Assembly: GCA_964549495.1 (NCBI GenBank)
Contig: CAZJWJ010000012.1
Coordinates: 1-64,000 of the forward strand
DNA from: JACKBJ01 sp964549495
GTDB taxonomy: Bacteria > Chloroflexota > Anaerolineae > Epilineales > Epilineaceae
Direction: 5' to 3'
Length of the DNA: 64,000 bases
The notes below the pieces were generated by a model. It was not told where the DNA came from. It saw nothing but the letters and a program-made list of their open reading frames with translations, and made no database searches. Shown here piece after piece: positions 22,362 to 31,837 of the stretch. A program made the translations under genes and the position numbers. Each line of letters opens with the position of its first letter. The first letter of the stretch is position 1.

Positions 22362-24227
22362 TCAATCACCGAGCAGCGTGGAGCGCAGCAAGATCGGCAG
22401 TTGGATCCGATTCGACTGGGGGTCCGTCGTGGCTGTCCGGGTCACCTCCGGAGAGGCCCGGACGGTCGCCGTCGCCGCTGGCACGCTGGGCGTGGGCTCG
22501 ATCCGGACCGGGGTCGGACTGGCAGTCGGCAGACCTTCGGCGGCGTCGGCGATGCGATCCCACAGATCGCAACGCTCCGAACGCCAGGACGACTCCAGGG
22601 CGAGCGGGTCATCGAGGCGCAGGCCGGCGCCTGGATCCTCGTTCACCGAGGTCCACGCGGGCTGCTGGTCGTCCGCGGGTCGGCCCGTCCGGCCCAAGCT
22701 GGCCCAGTCGGCCATCATCCGCCGGCCGATACGGCGGTCGCCATCGGTGATCGCAGACCGGGCGGTCCCGAATAGGTAGGGGATCTCGACGCCATGGTGG
22801 GCACCGATCCCGGACTGGCGCGCGTAGGCCGGCACTCGCGTGAAGTGGTAGAGCCAGGCCGGATAACCATGAACCGCGTGATCGCGTACCGCTCGGCGAG
22901 CAGGACAGACGAAGGCCGTGTCGCCGGTGACCGCCGCCAGCGCGTCTCGTCCATCCGGGTACTCCGACTCCGGATATAGCGCCAGGACCTCTTCAGCCAT
23001 CGATCCGTAGAAGCTCCGCACCAAGGCGGCGAACTGCGCGTAGCTCATGTCGCGCTGGGGCAGGAAGATCGTGGCCTCGTCGGCCGTCGCGCCGGCGATG
23101 AAGGGGACCGGATGCGCCCGACCTTCGCGCAGGGCATCGGCCGGCGGCTCGAGCAGCACATGACCGTCGATGATGGGCCCATAGGTCTCGGCATCCGCGT
23201 TCAAGAGGCCCACCTCGCCCGGCAGGGTGTCCAGGACCGTCTCGACCGGTAGTGCCCGCAGACAGGCGGCCACATCGGAGGCGGCATCACATCCCGCGGC
23301 CGCTGCGAAGCGCCGGCCCTGGTCGTAGGCCGACGGGATGCGGCCGCGCTCGGCATCGAGGGCCGGGATCGAGTCGCCGAGGCAATTGCCGCTCTGCATG
23401 ACCGCCGCATCGAAGAGGCCGGCCGACAGGGGGCTGGCCAGCTGGGCGCAGACGCTGACGCCACCGGCCGACTCGCCGAAGATCATCAGGCGCTCCGGAT
23501 CGCCGCCGAAGCCCTCCACGTTGGCCAGCAGCCAGCGCAATGCCGCCTGTTGGTCGAGCAGGCCGTAGTTGCCGGCCGCGGGCTGTCCGGGCGCGCCGCC
23601 GAGTGCCGCGCCGGGCAAGTCGCCGGCAAGCGCCGGATGGGCCAGGAAGCCCAGCGCGCCCAGGCGGTAGTTGATCGTAACCACGACGACCGATTCGGTT
23701 CGGGCCAGCGTGCCGCCCTCGTAGAGCGGCAGGGTTCCGGAACCCTGGATCATCCCGCCGCCATGGATCCAGACCAGGACCGGCAGGCGCGAGGCGGCGT
23801 CGGCATCGGCCGGCGCCCAGATGTTCAGTTGCAGGCAATCCTCCTCGCCCGTTCGCCCCTCGCCCGGCCGCACCGAACCCCGATCGTCCTGTGGGCAGCG
23901 CGGACCGAAGTCGGCCGCGTCCAGGACCTGGCTTCGGGAGGCCGGCGCACGCGGCGCGCGCCAGCGCAGGTCTCCGGTCGGCGGAGCGGCATAGGGAATG
24001 CCCTTCCAGCTGGCCACGCCGTCCTGGATCTGGCCGATGACCGTACCTTCGGCGGTCTGGACCCGCGGCCGGGGATCGGACTGCGACGGACCGTGAAGGT
24101 CCAGGTCCACGCTGGGCATCGCGAGCAACCACATCAAGAGCGGTAGGAGGCGGACGAACCGCGCAGGGCCGAATCGGCGACCGAATGCAACGAGCTCTAG
24201 ATCACGGTCTCGAAGGCGGAAGTACAT
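22362..24227 (-). CDS. Exported type-B carboxylesterase
   Basis: About 621 residues, alpha/beta-hydrolase fold. The nucleophile elbow is GESAGG, the oxyanion loop is VWIHGGGMIQGSG, the early family phrase is EDCLQLNIWAP and the catalytic His lies in GAHHGVEIPYLFG; the acid is probably the Glu in TADEATIF. An N-terminal hydrophobic segment (FVRLLPLLMWLLAMP) suggests export. The C-terminus has a Thr/Pro-rich linker followed by IQLPILLR, like other exported proteins of this genome. Start uncertain: ATG 24227 gives a compact signal sequence, an upstream GTG at 24326 would add 33 residues; neither has a strong ribosome site. Substrate unknown. Confidence 0.85.
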   Translation of the reverse strand: MYFRLRDRDLELVAFGRRFGPARFVRLLPLLMWLLAMPSVDLDLHGPSQSDPRPRVQTAEGTVIGQIQDGVASWKGIPYAAPPTGDLRWRAPRAPASRSQVLDAADFGPRCPQDDRGSVRPGEGRTGEEDCLQLNIWAPADADAASRLPVLVWIHGGGMIQGSGTLPLYEGGTLARTESVVVVTINYRLGALGFLAHPALAGDLPGAALGGAPGQPAAGNYGLLDQQAALRWLLANVEGFGGDPERLMIFGESAGGVSVCAQLASPLSAGLFDAAVMQSGNCLGDSIPALDAERGRIPSAYDQGRRFAAAAGCDAASDVAACLRALPVETVLDTLPGEVGLLNADAETYGPIIDGHVLLEPPADALREGRAHPVPFIAGATADEATIFLPQRDMSYAQFAALVRSFYGSMAEEVLALYPESEYPDGRDALAAVTGDTAFVCPARRAVRDHAVHGYPAWLYHFTRVPAYARQSGIGAHHGVEIPYLFGTARSAITDGDRRIGRRMMADWASLGRTGRPADDQQPAWTSVNEDPGAGLRLDDPLALESSWRSERCDLWDRIADAAEGLPTASPTPVRIEPTPSVPAATATVRASPEVTRTATTDPQSNRIQLPILLRSTLLGD

Positions 24228-24443
24228 GTTGGTTTCGATCCTATCGGTTCTGCCCGTGCCGGTTGGGTTCCGACCGGCGGTATCGGGTTGCGCTTCGGAG
24301 ATCCCGAGCGCGTCGCCGCCGGCCACTCGGATCTATCGCAGTCGATCCGGCCGGCGGACGGTATGCAGCTGGACTCGCTGTGTGAAACGCCGCGATCGCG
24401 TCGAGGGATAGGTTGAACCGTTGGGAATCGAGGAGCCCTTGCG

Positions 24444-25802
24444 TTGACCGCTTCGGGCGCGCGGGTTAAGCTCCACGCTCGCTCGTCCCCCCCACTCCGC
24501 GCCTCAGGAACGCTCGCCGTGCACGCCAGCCCGCAGCGCGAACCATCCGAGCCGGGCCTGGCCGCCGAGCTGGCCTTGCTGACCGCCTCGCGGACGGTGA
24601 TCAACACCGGACTGCGCTTCGTCTATCCCTTCCTGCCGGCCCTGGCGCGCGGCGTCGGCACGAGCACGGCGGTACTGGGCCAGGTGCTGGCCCTGCGTTC
24701 GCTGGCCGGCATGGCCGGCCCGATCTTCGGGACCCTTTCGGACCGCTACGGCCGGCGCCCCGTCATGGCCGGCAGCCTGGTCCTCCTGGCCCTCGGTTGC
24801 AGCCTGCCCCTATTCGGCAGCGGCTTGGCCGGTCTGACGTTGGCCCTCCTGTCGATCGGCTTGGCCAAGGCCATCTTCGATCCAGCCTTGCAGGGCCGCG
24901 TTTCCGATCGCGTGCCCTACCGATCCCGGGGCCGCGCGCTGGCCATCACCGAGCTCTCCTGGGCCGGCGCCCTGCTCGTCGGGGCACCGATCTGCGCTTG
25001 GTTGATCGATCGCTTCGGCTGGCAGGCGCCCTTTCTGGCCTTCAGCCTCTGCGGGGTCGGGGCCGCGCTGGCCATCGGCCGGGGTATGGAGCCGGCCAGG
25101 CGCGCTGCGGACGATGGACACCACGACGACCTTACGTCCGGATCGCCCGCGGTGGAGCTGCCCGACGACCTGTCGACCGCGGGCCCGGGTTCGGATGCAG
25201 GCCCGCTCAGCGTGCTGCGGCGTCATTCGAGCGTGCGGGCGCTGCTGATCTGCATCGTGGCCCTGCTCGCCGGCAACGAACTCCTCCTGGTCGTTTTCGG
25301 CCAATGGCTCGAGCAGCGTTTCGAATTGAGCCTCGGCGGACTGGGCATGGCGGCGGCGCTGATCGCCCTGGCCGAGGTCTTCGGCGAGCTGACCGTGGCC
25401 GCCCTGGCCGACCGCATGGGACCGCGGCGGCTGGCCGGGCTCGCCGGCTTGGTCGCCACCGGCAGCTATTTGGCCCTCCCCTTGGCAGCCGGGAGCCTGG
25501 TGACCGCACTGGTGCTGCTTGTCGTCATCTTCGCCGGTTTCGAAATCGCCTTCGTGAGCCTCCTGCCACTGGCCACCGAACTGGTACCCGACGCCCGGGC
25601 GGCCACGATGAGCCTGGTCATGGCCGCCACCAGCCTGGGACGGGCTTCGGGTGCCGCGGCCGGCGCCTGGGTCTACCTGCGCGGCGGCTTCCCGGGCACC
25701 TCGACCAGCTCCGCCTTGCTCACCATCATCGCCTTGACCGTGCTGTGGCGTTCGGTGGCCGATCCCCAGGTCGAAAGCCAGGACCTTCGGCCTCTGCATT
25801 GA
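24444..25802 (+). CDS. Major facilitator superfamily transporter
   Basis: 452 residues, twelve predicted membrane helices in two halves with a charged, Asp/Ser-rich central loop near residues 215-250. MFS motif A is GTLSDRYGRRP near residue 97, with a weaker counterpart ALADRMGPRR in the second half. It resembles the drug/metabolite exporter branch (MFS_1), but substrate cannot be inferred. TTG at 24444 has AGGAG about 9 nt upstream; a later GTG (24519) is possible since the first 35 residues are not conserved in type. Divergent from the carboxylesterase, convergent with a lipoprotein gene. Confidence 0.85.
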   Translation: MTASGARVKLHARSSPPLRASGTLAVHASPQREPSEPGLAAELALLTASRTVINTGLRFVYPFLPALARGVGTSTAVLGQVLALRSLAGMAGPIFGTLSDRYGRRPVMAGSLVLLALGCSLPLFGSGLAGLTLALLSIGLAKAIFDPALQGRVSDRVPYRSRGRALAITELSWAGALLVGAPICAWLIDRFGWQAPFLAFSLCGVGAALAIGRGMEPARRAADDGHHDDLTSGSPAVELPDDLSTAGPGSDAGPLSVLRRHSSVRALLICIVALLAGNELLLVVFGQWLEQRFELSLGGLGMAAALIALAEVFGELTVAALADRMGPRRLAGLAGLVATGSYLALPLAAGSLVTALVLLVVIFAGFEIAFVSLLPLATELVPDARAATMSLVMAATSLGRASGAAAGAWVYLRGGFPGTSTSSALLTIIALTVLWRSVADPQVESQDLRPLH

Positions 25803-25904
25803 GGGATCGACGTCCTTGCCGAGGCCGGGGTCGAGGTCGAGGTCGGTAGCGGCGTGAATCGCTTGCGCCGCCTGGCGACCCTCGACCTTCGCGCGAGGCA
25901 TGGA

Positions 25905-26666
25905 TCAAGGCGCGTCGGACGACGCGTCCATCGCTCGGAAGGTGAAGGCGATCGCCGGCAGCGGGCGCGGATCGCCATAGGCCTGGAGCTGGAAGAGCTG
26001 GTCGCCGATGGCGCTGAGCACGATGCCGGTGTCGACGGTCATCGCGCCGCGGCCGCGAAGCCAGATCGCCGGCTGGCCGGACATCAAGCGGAAGGACGCC
26101 TCCTCGGTGATCGCGTCCAGCTCGCCGCGGATCTGCTCGGCGCGCGCCTCCAGATCGACCGGCATGCCTTCCAGGGGCACGATGTCGATCTTGGTGATGT
26201 CCGCCGGCACGCCGTCGCGGCCCGGGCCCTCGATCTGCCGGCTCTGCAGGATCGCGACCGGGCCGCTGCCCTGGACCTCCCATCCGGAGGGGTGGTCGAT
26301 GGCGTAGCCCCATTGCTCACTGGAATAGGTCTCGGTCAGCGAGAGCTTCGGCAGGCCGCCTTCGGGTACCGGGAGCTGATCCGTCGTCGGTGGATCCAGC
26401 TCGGCGTCGACGGTCGCCTCGGCCGATGCGGTCGACGCCGAGGTCGGTGCCGCGGACACCGTCGAGTCGGTCGATTCGGATTCGGTCGCTTCGGGCTCGG
26501 TCGCGTCGGTCGAACGCTCGGACGAAGTGTCGTCGTTCGGGGCGGCGGATGTCGCGGCGGCGGGTTCGGGTTCGCCCGGCTCGAGGACTTCGGCTGGTGC
26601 GCCGCAGGCACCCAGCGCGATGACCAGAGTGATGGAGTAAAGGCTCCAGCGTCGGGTGGCTTGCAT
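25905..26666 (-). CDS. Lipoprotein of unknown function
   Basis: 253 residues. The signal ends in a lipobox LGAC with lipidated C21. A long Ser/Thr/Glu/Ala-rich tether (about residues 30-95) keeps a globular domain of about 150 residues away from the membrane; that domain starts at YSSEQWGYAIDHPSGWEV, the look of a PsbP/DUF1795-like fold (a Tyr-x-HPxxW opening followed by strands). ATG at 26666 with AGGAG 8 nt upstream. Divergent from polX over 95 bp. Confidence 0.7.
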   Translation of the reverse strand: MQATRRWSLYSITLVIALGACGAPAEVLEPGEPEPAAATSAAPNDDTSSERSTDATEPEATESESTDSTVSAAPTSASTASAEATVDAELDPPTTDQLPVPEGGLPKLSLTETYSSEQWGYAIDHPSGWEVQGSGPVAILQSRQIEGPGRDGVPADITKIDIVPLEGMPVDLEARAEQIRGELDAITEEASFRLMSGQPAIWLRGRGAMTVDTGIVLSAIGDQLFQLQAYGDPRPLPAIAFTFRAMDASSDAP

Positions 26667-26712
26667 TCATGTTTCTCCTGATGGGTCGTCGAGGCGCTCG
26701 GCCTCGACGCGG

Positions 26713-26734
26713 CCGGCCCGGCATGCCGGGCCGG
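26713..26734. promoter_or_regulatory. 22-bp perfect palindrome upstream of polX
   Basis: CCGGCCCGGC and GCCGGGCCGG flank a central AT with no mismatch. It occupies the place where the -35 region of the polX promoter should be, so it may be an operator for polX or for the divergent lipoprotein gene. It could also be chance in G+C-rich DNA. Confidence 0.4.
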
Positions 26735-26748
26735 ATGGTGGATTGACC

Positions 26749-26754
26749 TATAAT
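26749..26754 (+). promoter_or_regulatory. Consensus -10 box for polX, implying a leaderless mRNA
   Basis: TATAAT ends 7 bp before the polX ATG at 26762, so transcription should start at or next to the start codon. No Shine-Dalgarno sequence exists in between, consistent with leaderless translation. Confidence 0.6.
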
Positions 26755-26761
26755 CGGTCGC

Positions 26762-28498
26762 ATGACCAACAAGGACATCGCCCAGCTGCTCGAGCGGACC
26801 GCCGACCTCCTGCAGATCAAGGGCGAGGTGATCTACAAGATCCTGGCCTACCGCAAGGCGGCCGAGAGCCTGATGGGCCTGGGCCGCGACGTGCGCGAGG
26901 TGCATCGCGAGGGCAAGCTGGAGGAGATTCCCGGCGTCGGCAAGGCCATCGCCGAGAAGATCGCCGAGCTGATCGAGACCGGCGAACTGCAATTCTACCA
27001 GCGCCTGACCGAAGAGGTGCCCGAGAGCCTGGCCGAACTGATGGCCGTGCCGGATCTGGGGCCCAAGAAGATCAAGCTCTTCTGGAAGGAGCTGGACGTC
27101 ACCTCGCTGGCCGAACTGGAGGCGGCGGCCAAGGCCGGCAAGCTGGCCGAGCTTCCGGGCATGGGCGCCAAGAGCGAGGCCAAGATCCTCGAGGGCATCG
27201 AGTCCTTGGCCCGGCGCGGCGATCGGCAGCGTCTGGGCGACGTCCTGCCGGTGGCCCGCGCCCTGGCCGAGCGGCTGCGCCAGGTGTCGGGCGTCGAGGC
27301 GGTGGAGTTGGCCGGCAGCCTGCGGCGCATGCGCGAGACCGTCGGCGACATCGACATCCTGGTCGCCAGCCGCGATGCCGAGCCGGTCATGGCCGCCTTC
27401 ACCGAGGATGAGCGGGTGGCGCGGGTCTTGGGCCGGGGCGCGGTCAAGAGCTCGGTCGAGTTCGTCGACGGCGGGCGGGCCCAGGTCTGGGTGCACCCGC
27501 CCGAGCGCTTCGGCACCGCGCTGCAGTACGCCACCGGCTCCAAGGACCACAACGTGCGCCTGCGCGAGCTGGCCCTGGCCAAGGGCCTATCGCTCTCCGA
27601 GCATGCCCTGAAGCCCATCCAGGACGAGGACGGTGAGGAGATCCTCTGCGCCACCGAAGCCGAGGTCTACGCCGCGCTGGACCTACCCTACATCCCGCCC
27701 GAGCTGCGCGAGGATCGAGGCGAGGTCCAGGCGGCGCGCGAGGGGGCCTTGCCCGAGCGCATCGAGGCCGGGCAGATCGTCAGCAGCCTGCACAACCACT
27801 CGACCTGGAGCGACGGCAAGGCCTCGATCGAGGGGATGGCCCGAGCCGCGATGGAGCGCGGGCTGAAGGTCTTGGCCATCTCCGACCATTCCAGCGGCCT
27901 GGGCGTGACCCAGGGTGTCGATGCCGAGGCCTTGGCGCGCCAGCGAGAGGAGATCGACGCGCTGCAAGCCGAGTTGGGCGAAGGCATCCGCCTGCTGCAG
28001 GGCGTCGAGGTCGAGATCAAGGCCGACGGGAGTTTGGACCTGGACGACGAGACCCTGGCCGGCCTGGACATCGTGGTCGCGTCGATGCACGTCTCCCTGC
28101 GCCAGGACCGCGAGCAGGTCACGCGGCGCATGCTGGCGGCCATCGGCAACCCGAACGTGGACATCATCGGACATCCCACCGGCCGGCTGCTGGGCAAACG
28201 CGAGCCGGCCGATCTGGACATGGACGCCATCTTCGAGGCGGCCGCCGAGGCCGGCCTGGCCCTGGAGCTCAACGCCAACCCGCGGCGCTTGGACCTGTCG
28301 GACGTCTACTTGCGGCGCGCGGCGCGCATGGGCATCCCGATCAGCATCAACACCGACGCCCATCGGCCCGAACACTTCGATTTCCTCGAGTACGGGCTGG
28401 CCACCGCAAGGCGCGGCTGGGTCGAGCCGGAGTCGGTCATCAACTGCTGGACCGCGGAGCGATTGCTCGAATGGCTGGACGGCCGGGGCAAATCGTGA
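26762..28498 (+). CDS. polX: PolX-family protein: DNA polymerase X fold plus PHP exonuclease
   Basis: 578 residues in the bacterial PolX order: N-terminal 8-kDa/HhH region (EEIPGVGKAIAEKIAELIE near 56), polymerase palm (GSLRRMRETVGDIDIL near 185), thumb (HPPERFGTALQYATGSKDHN near 245) and PHP domain from about 335 (LHNHSTWSDG, AISDHSSG, GVEVEI, VASMH, IGHPTG, NTDAHR). All PHP metal ligands appear present, so 3'-5' exonuclease/AP-processing should work. In the palm D196 and D198 are kept, but the third catalytic Asp of the family is replaced: the strand reads RAQVWVHPPE with Q241 in its place. Polymerase activity is therefore doubtful. The SDR gene downstream overlaps its stop (GTGA). Confidence 0.9.
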   Translation: MTNKDIAQLLERTADLLQIKGEVIYKILAYRKAAESLMGLGRDVREVHREGKLEEIPGVGKAIAEKIAELIETGELQFYQRLTEEVPESLAELMAVPDLGPKKIKLFWKELDVTSLAELEAAAKAGKLAELPGMGAKSEAKILEGIESLARRGDRQRLGDVLPVARALAERLRQVSGVEAVELAGSLRRMRETVGDIDILVASRDAEPVMAAFTEDERVARVLGRGAVKSSVEFVDGGRAQVWVHPPERFGTALQYATGSKDHNVRLRELALAKGLSLSEHALKPIQDEDGEEILCATEAEVYAALDLPYIPPELREDRGEVQAAREGALPERIEAGQIVSSLHNHSTWSDGKASIEGMARAAMERGLKVLAISDHSSGLGVTQGVDAEALARQREEIDALQAELGEGIRLLQGVEVEIKADGSLDLDDETLAGLDIVVASMHVSLRQDREQVTRRMLAAIGNPNVDIIGHPTGRLLGKREPADLDMDAIFEAAAEAGLALELNANPRRLDLSDVYLRRAARMGIPISINTDAHRPEHFDFLEYGLATARRGWVEPESVINCWTAERLLEWLDGRGKS

Positions 28499-30165
28499 GC
28501 TCGATGCCGGACCCGGAAGATCGGTCGGGGTCACCCGAGACCGGCGAGGTCGAGACGCTGCGCGCGCGGGTCGAGGCGGCGGCCGAGATCTTGGAGGCGC
28601 TGCGGGACGACCGCGGCCGGCTGGCCGATCTGCCGGCCGACTTGCGCGAGCGGCTGCTGAAGGCCGCCGGCCGGGTGGCCCGCCCGACCTTCGAGGAGCG
28701 CAAGCGCCTGGCCAAGGCGCGCCGGCGCAAGGGGCGACAGAAGCGCCGCGCGGCCGACGAGTCCTTGCTCGATCAGACCGGGATCCGGTTGAGCCGCGCC
28801 GAGGAGGTCTTTCGGACGCCCTACCGGCCGGCGCCGAGCGCCTTCCCGCTCTATCGGGGCGTCGAGGAGCCGGCACCCGAGGTCGAGGAATCGCGCAACT
28901 GCTACGTCTGCAAGCGCGATTTCCACACCCTGCACTTCTTCTACGACCAGCTCTGCCCCGACTGCGCCGAGCTGAACTGGGAGAAGCGCTTCCAGACGGC
29001 GGACCTACGCGGCCGAACGGCCCTGGTCACCGGCGCGCGGGTGAAGATCGGCTACCAGACGGCCATCAAGCTGCTGCGGGCAGGGGCCCGGACCATCGTC
29101 CTGACGCGCTTCGCGCGCGATGCGGCCCGGCGCTACGCGGCCGAGGAGGACTTCGAGGACTGGCGCGATCGGCTGGCGATCTACGGGCTGGACCTGCGCC
29201 ACACGCCCTCGGTCGAGACGCTCTGCCGCCACCTGCTCGAGCGCGAGGAGCGGCTGGACTTCCTGATCAACAACGCCTGCCAGACGGTGCGCCGGCCGGC
29301 CGGCTTCTACCAGCACCTGATGGAGGGCGAGCGCGGCCCGATCGAGACCCTGCCCGAGCCCGAGCGCGAGTTGGTGGCCGACTACGAGGCCTTTCGGCAC
29401 GGCCGGTTGCGCGAGGCGCTGGGTGGCGGGTCGGTCGACGATCCAGCGACGCCCGGCGGATCGAAGTCGGAGGCCGAGTCCGCCGGCGATGGATCATCGA
29501 TCGAGCCGCCGGTCGAGCTGCCGGTCGAACCCCGGGCCCTGATCGAGCAGGCGACGGGGCTGATGCATGCCGCCGCACTATCCCAGCTGCCCCTGACCGA
29601 CGAGGATCTGGGCCGGGACGAGGCGCTCTTCCCGGCCGGCTCGCTGGATGCGGATCTGCAGCAAGTCGACCTGCGGGACAAGAACAGCTGGCGGCTGAGC
29701 CTGGCCGAGGTGCCGGCCGTCGAGCTGCTCGAGGTGCACCTGGTCAACGCCGTGGCGCCCTTCCTGCTCAACGCCCGGCTCAAGCCGCTGATGACGCGGC
29801 ATCCCGGTCGTGACAAGCACATCGTCAACGTCTCGGCCATGGAGGGCCAGTTCTACCGCGCCTTCAAGACCGACAAGCATCCGCATACCAACATGGCCAA
29901 GGCCGCATTGAACATGTTGACCCGTACCAGCGCCCCGGATTACGTGAAGTCGGGCATCCACATGAACGCGGTCGACACCGGCTGGGTCACCGACGAGGAT
30001 CCGGCGGCCATCGCCGAGCGCAAGCGCGAGGAGCATCGCTTCCACCCGCCCTTGGACATCGTCGACGGGGCCGCGCGCATCCTCGACCCGATCTTCGATG
30101 GCTACATCACGGGCGAGCACGCCTGGGGGCTCTTCCTCAAGGACTACCGCGCCACCGACTGGTGA
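28495..30165 (+). CDS. Atypical SDR-family oxidoreductase with N-terminal zinc ribbon
   Basis: 556 residues if begun at GTG 28495, which overlaps the polX stop as GTGA (ATG 28504 is the alternative). An N-terminal helical, basic region (FEERKRLAKARRRKGRQKRR) is followed by a four-Cys zinc site (C136, C139, C154, C157: CYVCKRDF ... LCPDC) and then a Rossmann domain: TGARVKIGYQTAIKLLRAGA near 180, DFLINNACQTVRRP near 255, IVNVSAMEGQF near 440. In the usual Tyr-x3-Lys position it reads TNMAK (T465, K469), so the catalytic Tyr is absent. A long acidic insert lies near residues 300-370. An oxidoreductase by fold; substrate and even catalytic competence unknown. Confidence 0.8.
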   Translation: MSSMPDPEDRSGSPETGEVETLRARVEAAAEILEALRDDRGRLADLPADLRERLLKAAGRVARPTFEERKRLAKARRRKGRQKRRAADESLLDQTGIRLSRAEEVFRTPYRPAPSAFPLYRGVEEPAPEVEESRNCYVCKRDFHTLHFFYDQLCPDCAELNWEKRFQTADLRGRTALVTGARVKIGYQTAIKLLRAGARTIVLTRFARDAARRYAAEEDFEDWRDRLAIYGLDLRHTPSVETLCRHLLEREERLDFLINNACQTVRRPAGFYQHLMEGERGPIETLPEPERELVADYEAFRHGRLREALGGGSVDDPATPGGSKSEAESAGDGSSIEPPVELPVEPRALIEQATGLMHAAALSQLPLTDEDLGRDEALFPAGSLDADLQQVDLRDKNSWRLSLAEVPAVELLEVHLVNAVAPFLLNARLKPLMTRHPGRDKHIVNVSAMEGQFYRAFKTDKHPHTNMAKAALNMLTRTSAPDYVKSGIHMNAVDTGWVTDEDPAAIAERKREEHRFHPPLDIVDGAARILDPIFDGYITGEHAWGLFLKDYRATDW

Positions 30166-30172
30166 TGCCGGC

Positions 30173-30206
30173 GACGGGGATATCGGGGACGGGGATATCG
30201 GGGACG
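30173..30206. repeat. Short tandem repeat, 15-bp unit
   Basis: GACGGGGATATCGGG occurs twice head to tail with the start of a third copy, directly behind the SDR stop codon. Confidence 0.7.
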
Positions 30207-30213
30207 CGGATCC

Positions 30214-30233
30214 CGAGCCCTCGGGAGGGCTCG
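30214..30233. terminator. Hairpin between convergent genes
   Basis: CGAGCCCTC pairs with GAGGGCTCG around a GG loop, 48 bp after the SDR stop and just before the end of the leftward MFS gene. It may stop transcription from both sides; no T-run is visible. Confidence 0.5.
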
Positions 30234-30234
30234 A

Positions 30235-31575
<1,341 letters not shown>

Positions 31576-31609
31576 CTACGAACCCCCACGCGTGATGTCG
31601 CCCGATATC

Positions 31610-31625
31610 ATTCATCCGAATGAGT
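31610..31625. promoter_or_regulatory. Operator-like palindrome at the UMF1-type MFS promoter
   Basis: ATTCATCC and GAATGAGT form an inverted repeat with 6 of 8 matches, overlapping the end of the -10 box. On the minus strand the sequence ATACTCATTCGGATGAA matches ATACTCGTATCCGGATGAA at the ahcY-regulator promoter, apart from a 2-bp length difference. Probably bound by the ArsR-methyltransferase. Confidence 0.5.
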
Positions 31626-31651
31626 ATCAGCCAGCAAGTTGGATTTGTCAA
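31623..31651 (-). promoter_or_regulatory. Promoter of the UMF1-type MFS gene
   Basis: On the minus strand a perfect TTGACA (31651-31646) is 17 bp from GATACT (31628-31623). Confidence 0.65.
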
Positions 31652-31670
31652 GCCTTGAGCGACGGTCGGC

Positions 31671-31837
31671 CTAGTACTCTGCCACGGATGTTTGTTCGGG
31701 TAGCCCGAGTGCCGATACGCCGCTGATGTGGTTCGATGCGACGAGGTCGTAGCAGCGCTACGGCCGAGGAGCAGCGGGCCGCAGCAGCGGATGCAGCGGT
31801 GCTCGAGCCCGAAAAAACATCCGTGGCAGAGTACTAG
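31671..31837. repeat. Palindromic element copy C, CTAG-bounded, 167 bp
   Basis: Same length and design as copy B. Arms 31671-31700 and 31808-31837 pair over 29 of 30 bases (CTAGTACTCTGCCACGGATG...), the apical stem is CGTAGC/GCTACG (31748-31753 / 31757-31762) with loop AGC. The core GGTTCGATGCGACGAGG and GCCGAGGAGCAGCGGGCCGC is shared with copy B on its minus strand; the arms differ. The right-hand CTAG supplies the TAG stop codon of the leftward gene that ends at 31834. Confidence 0.8.
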
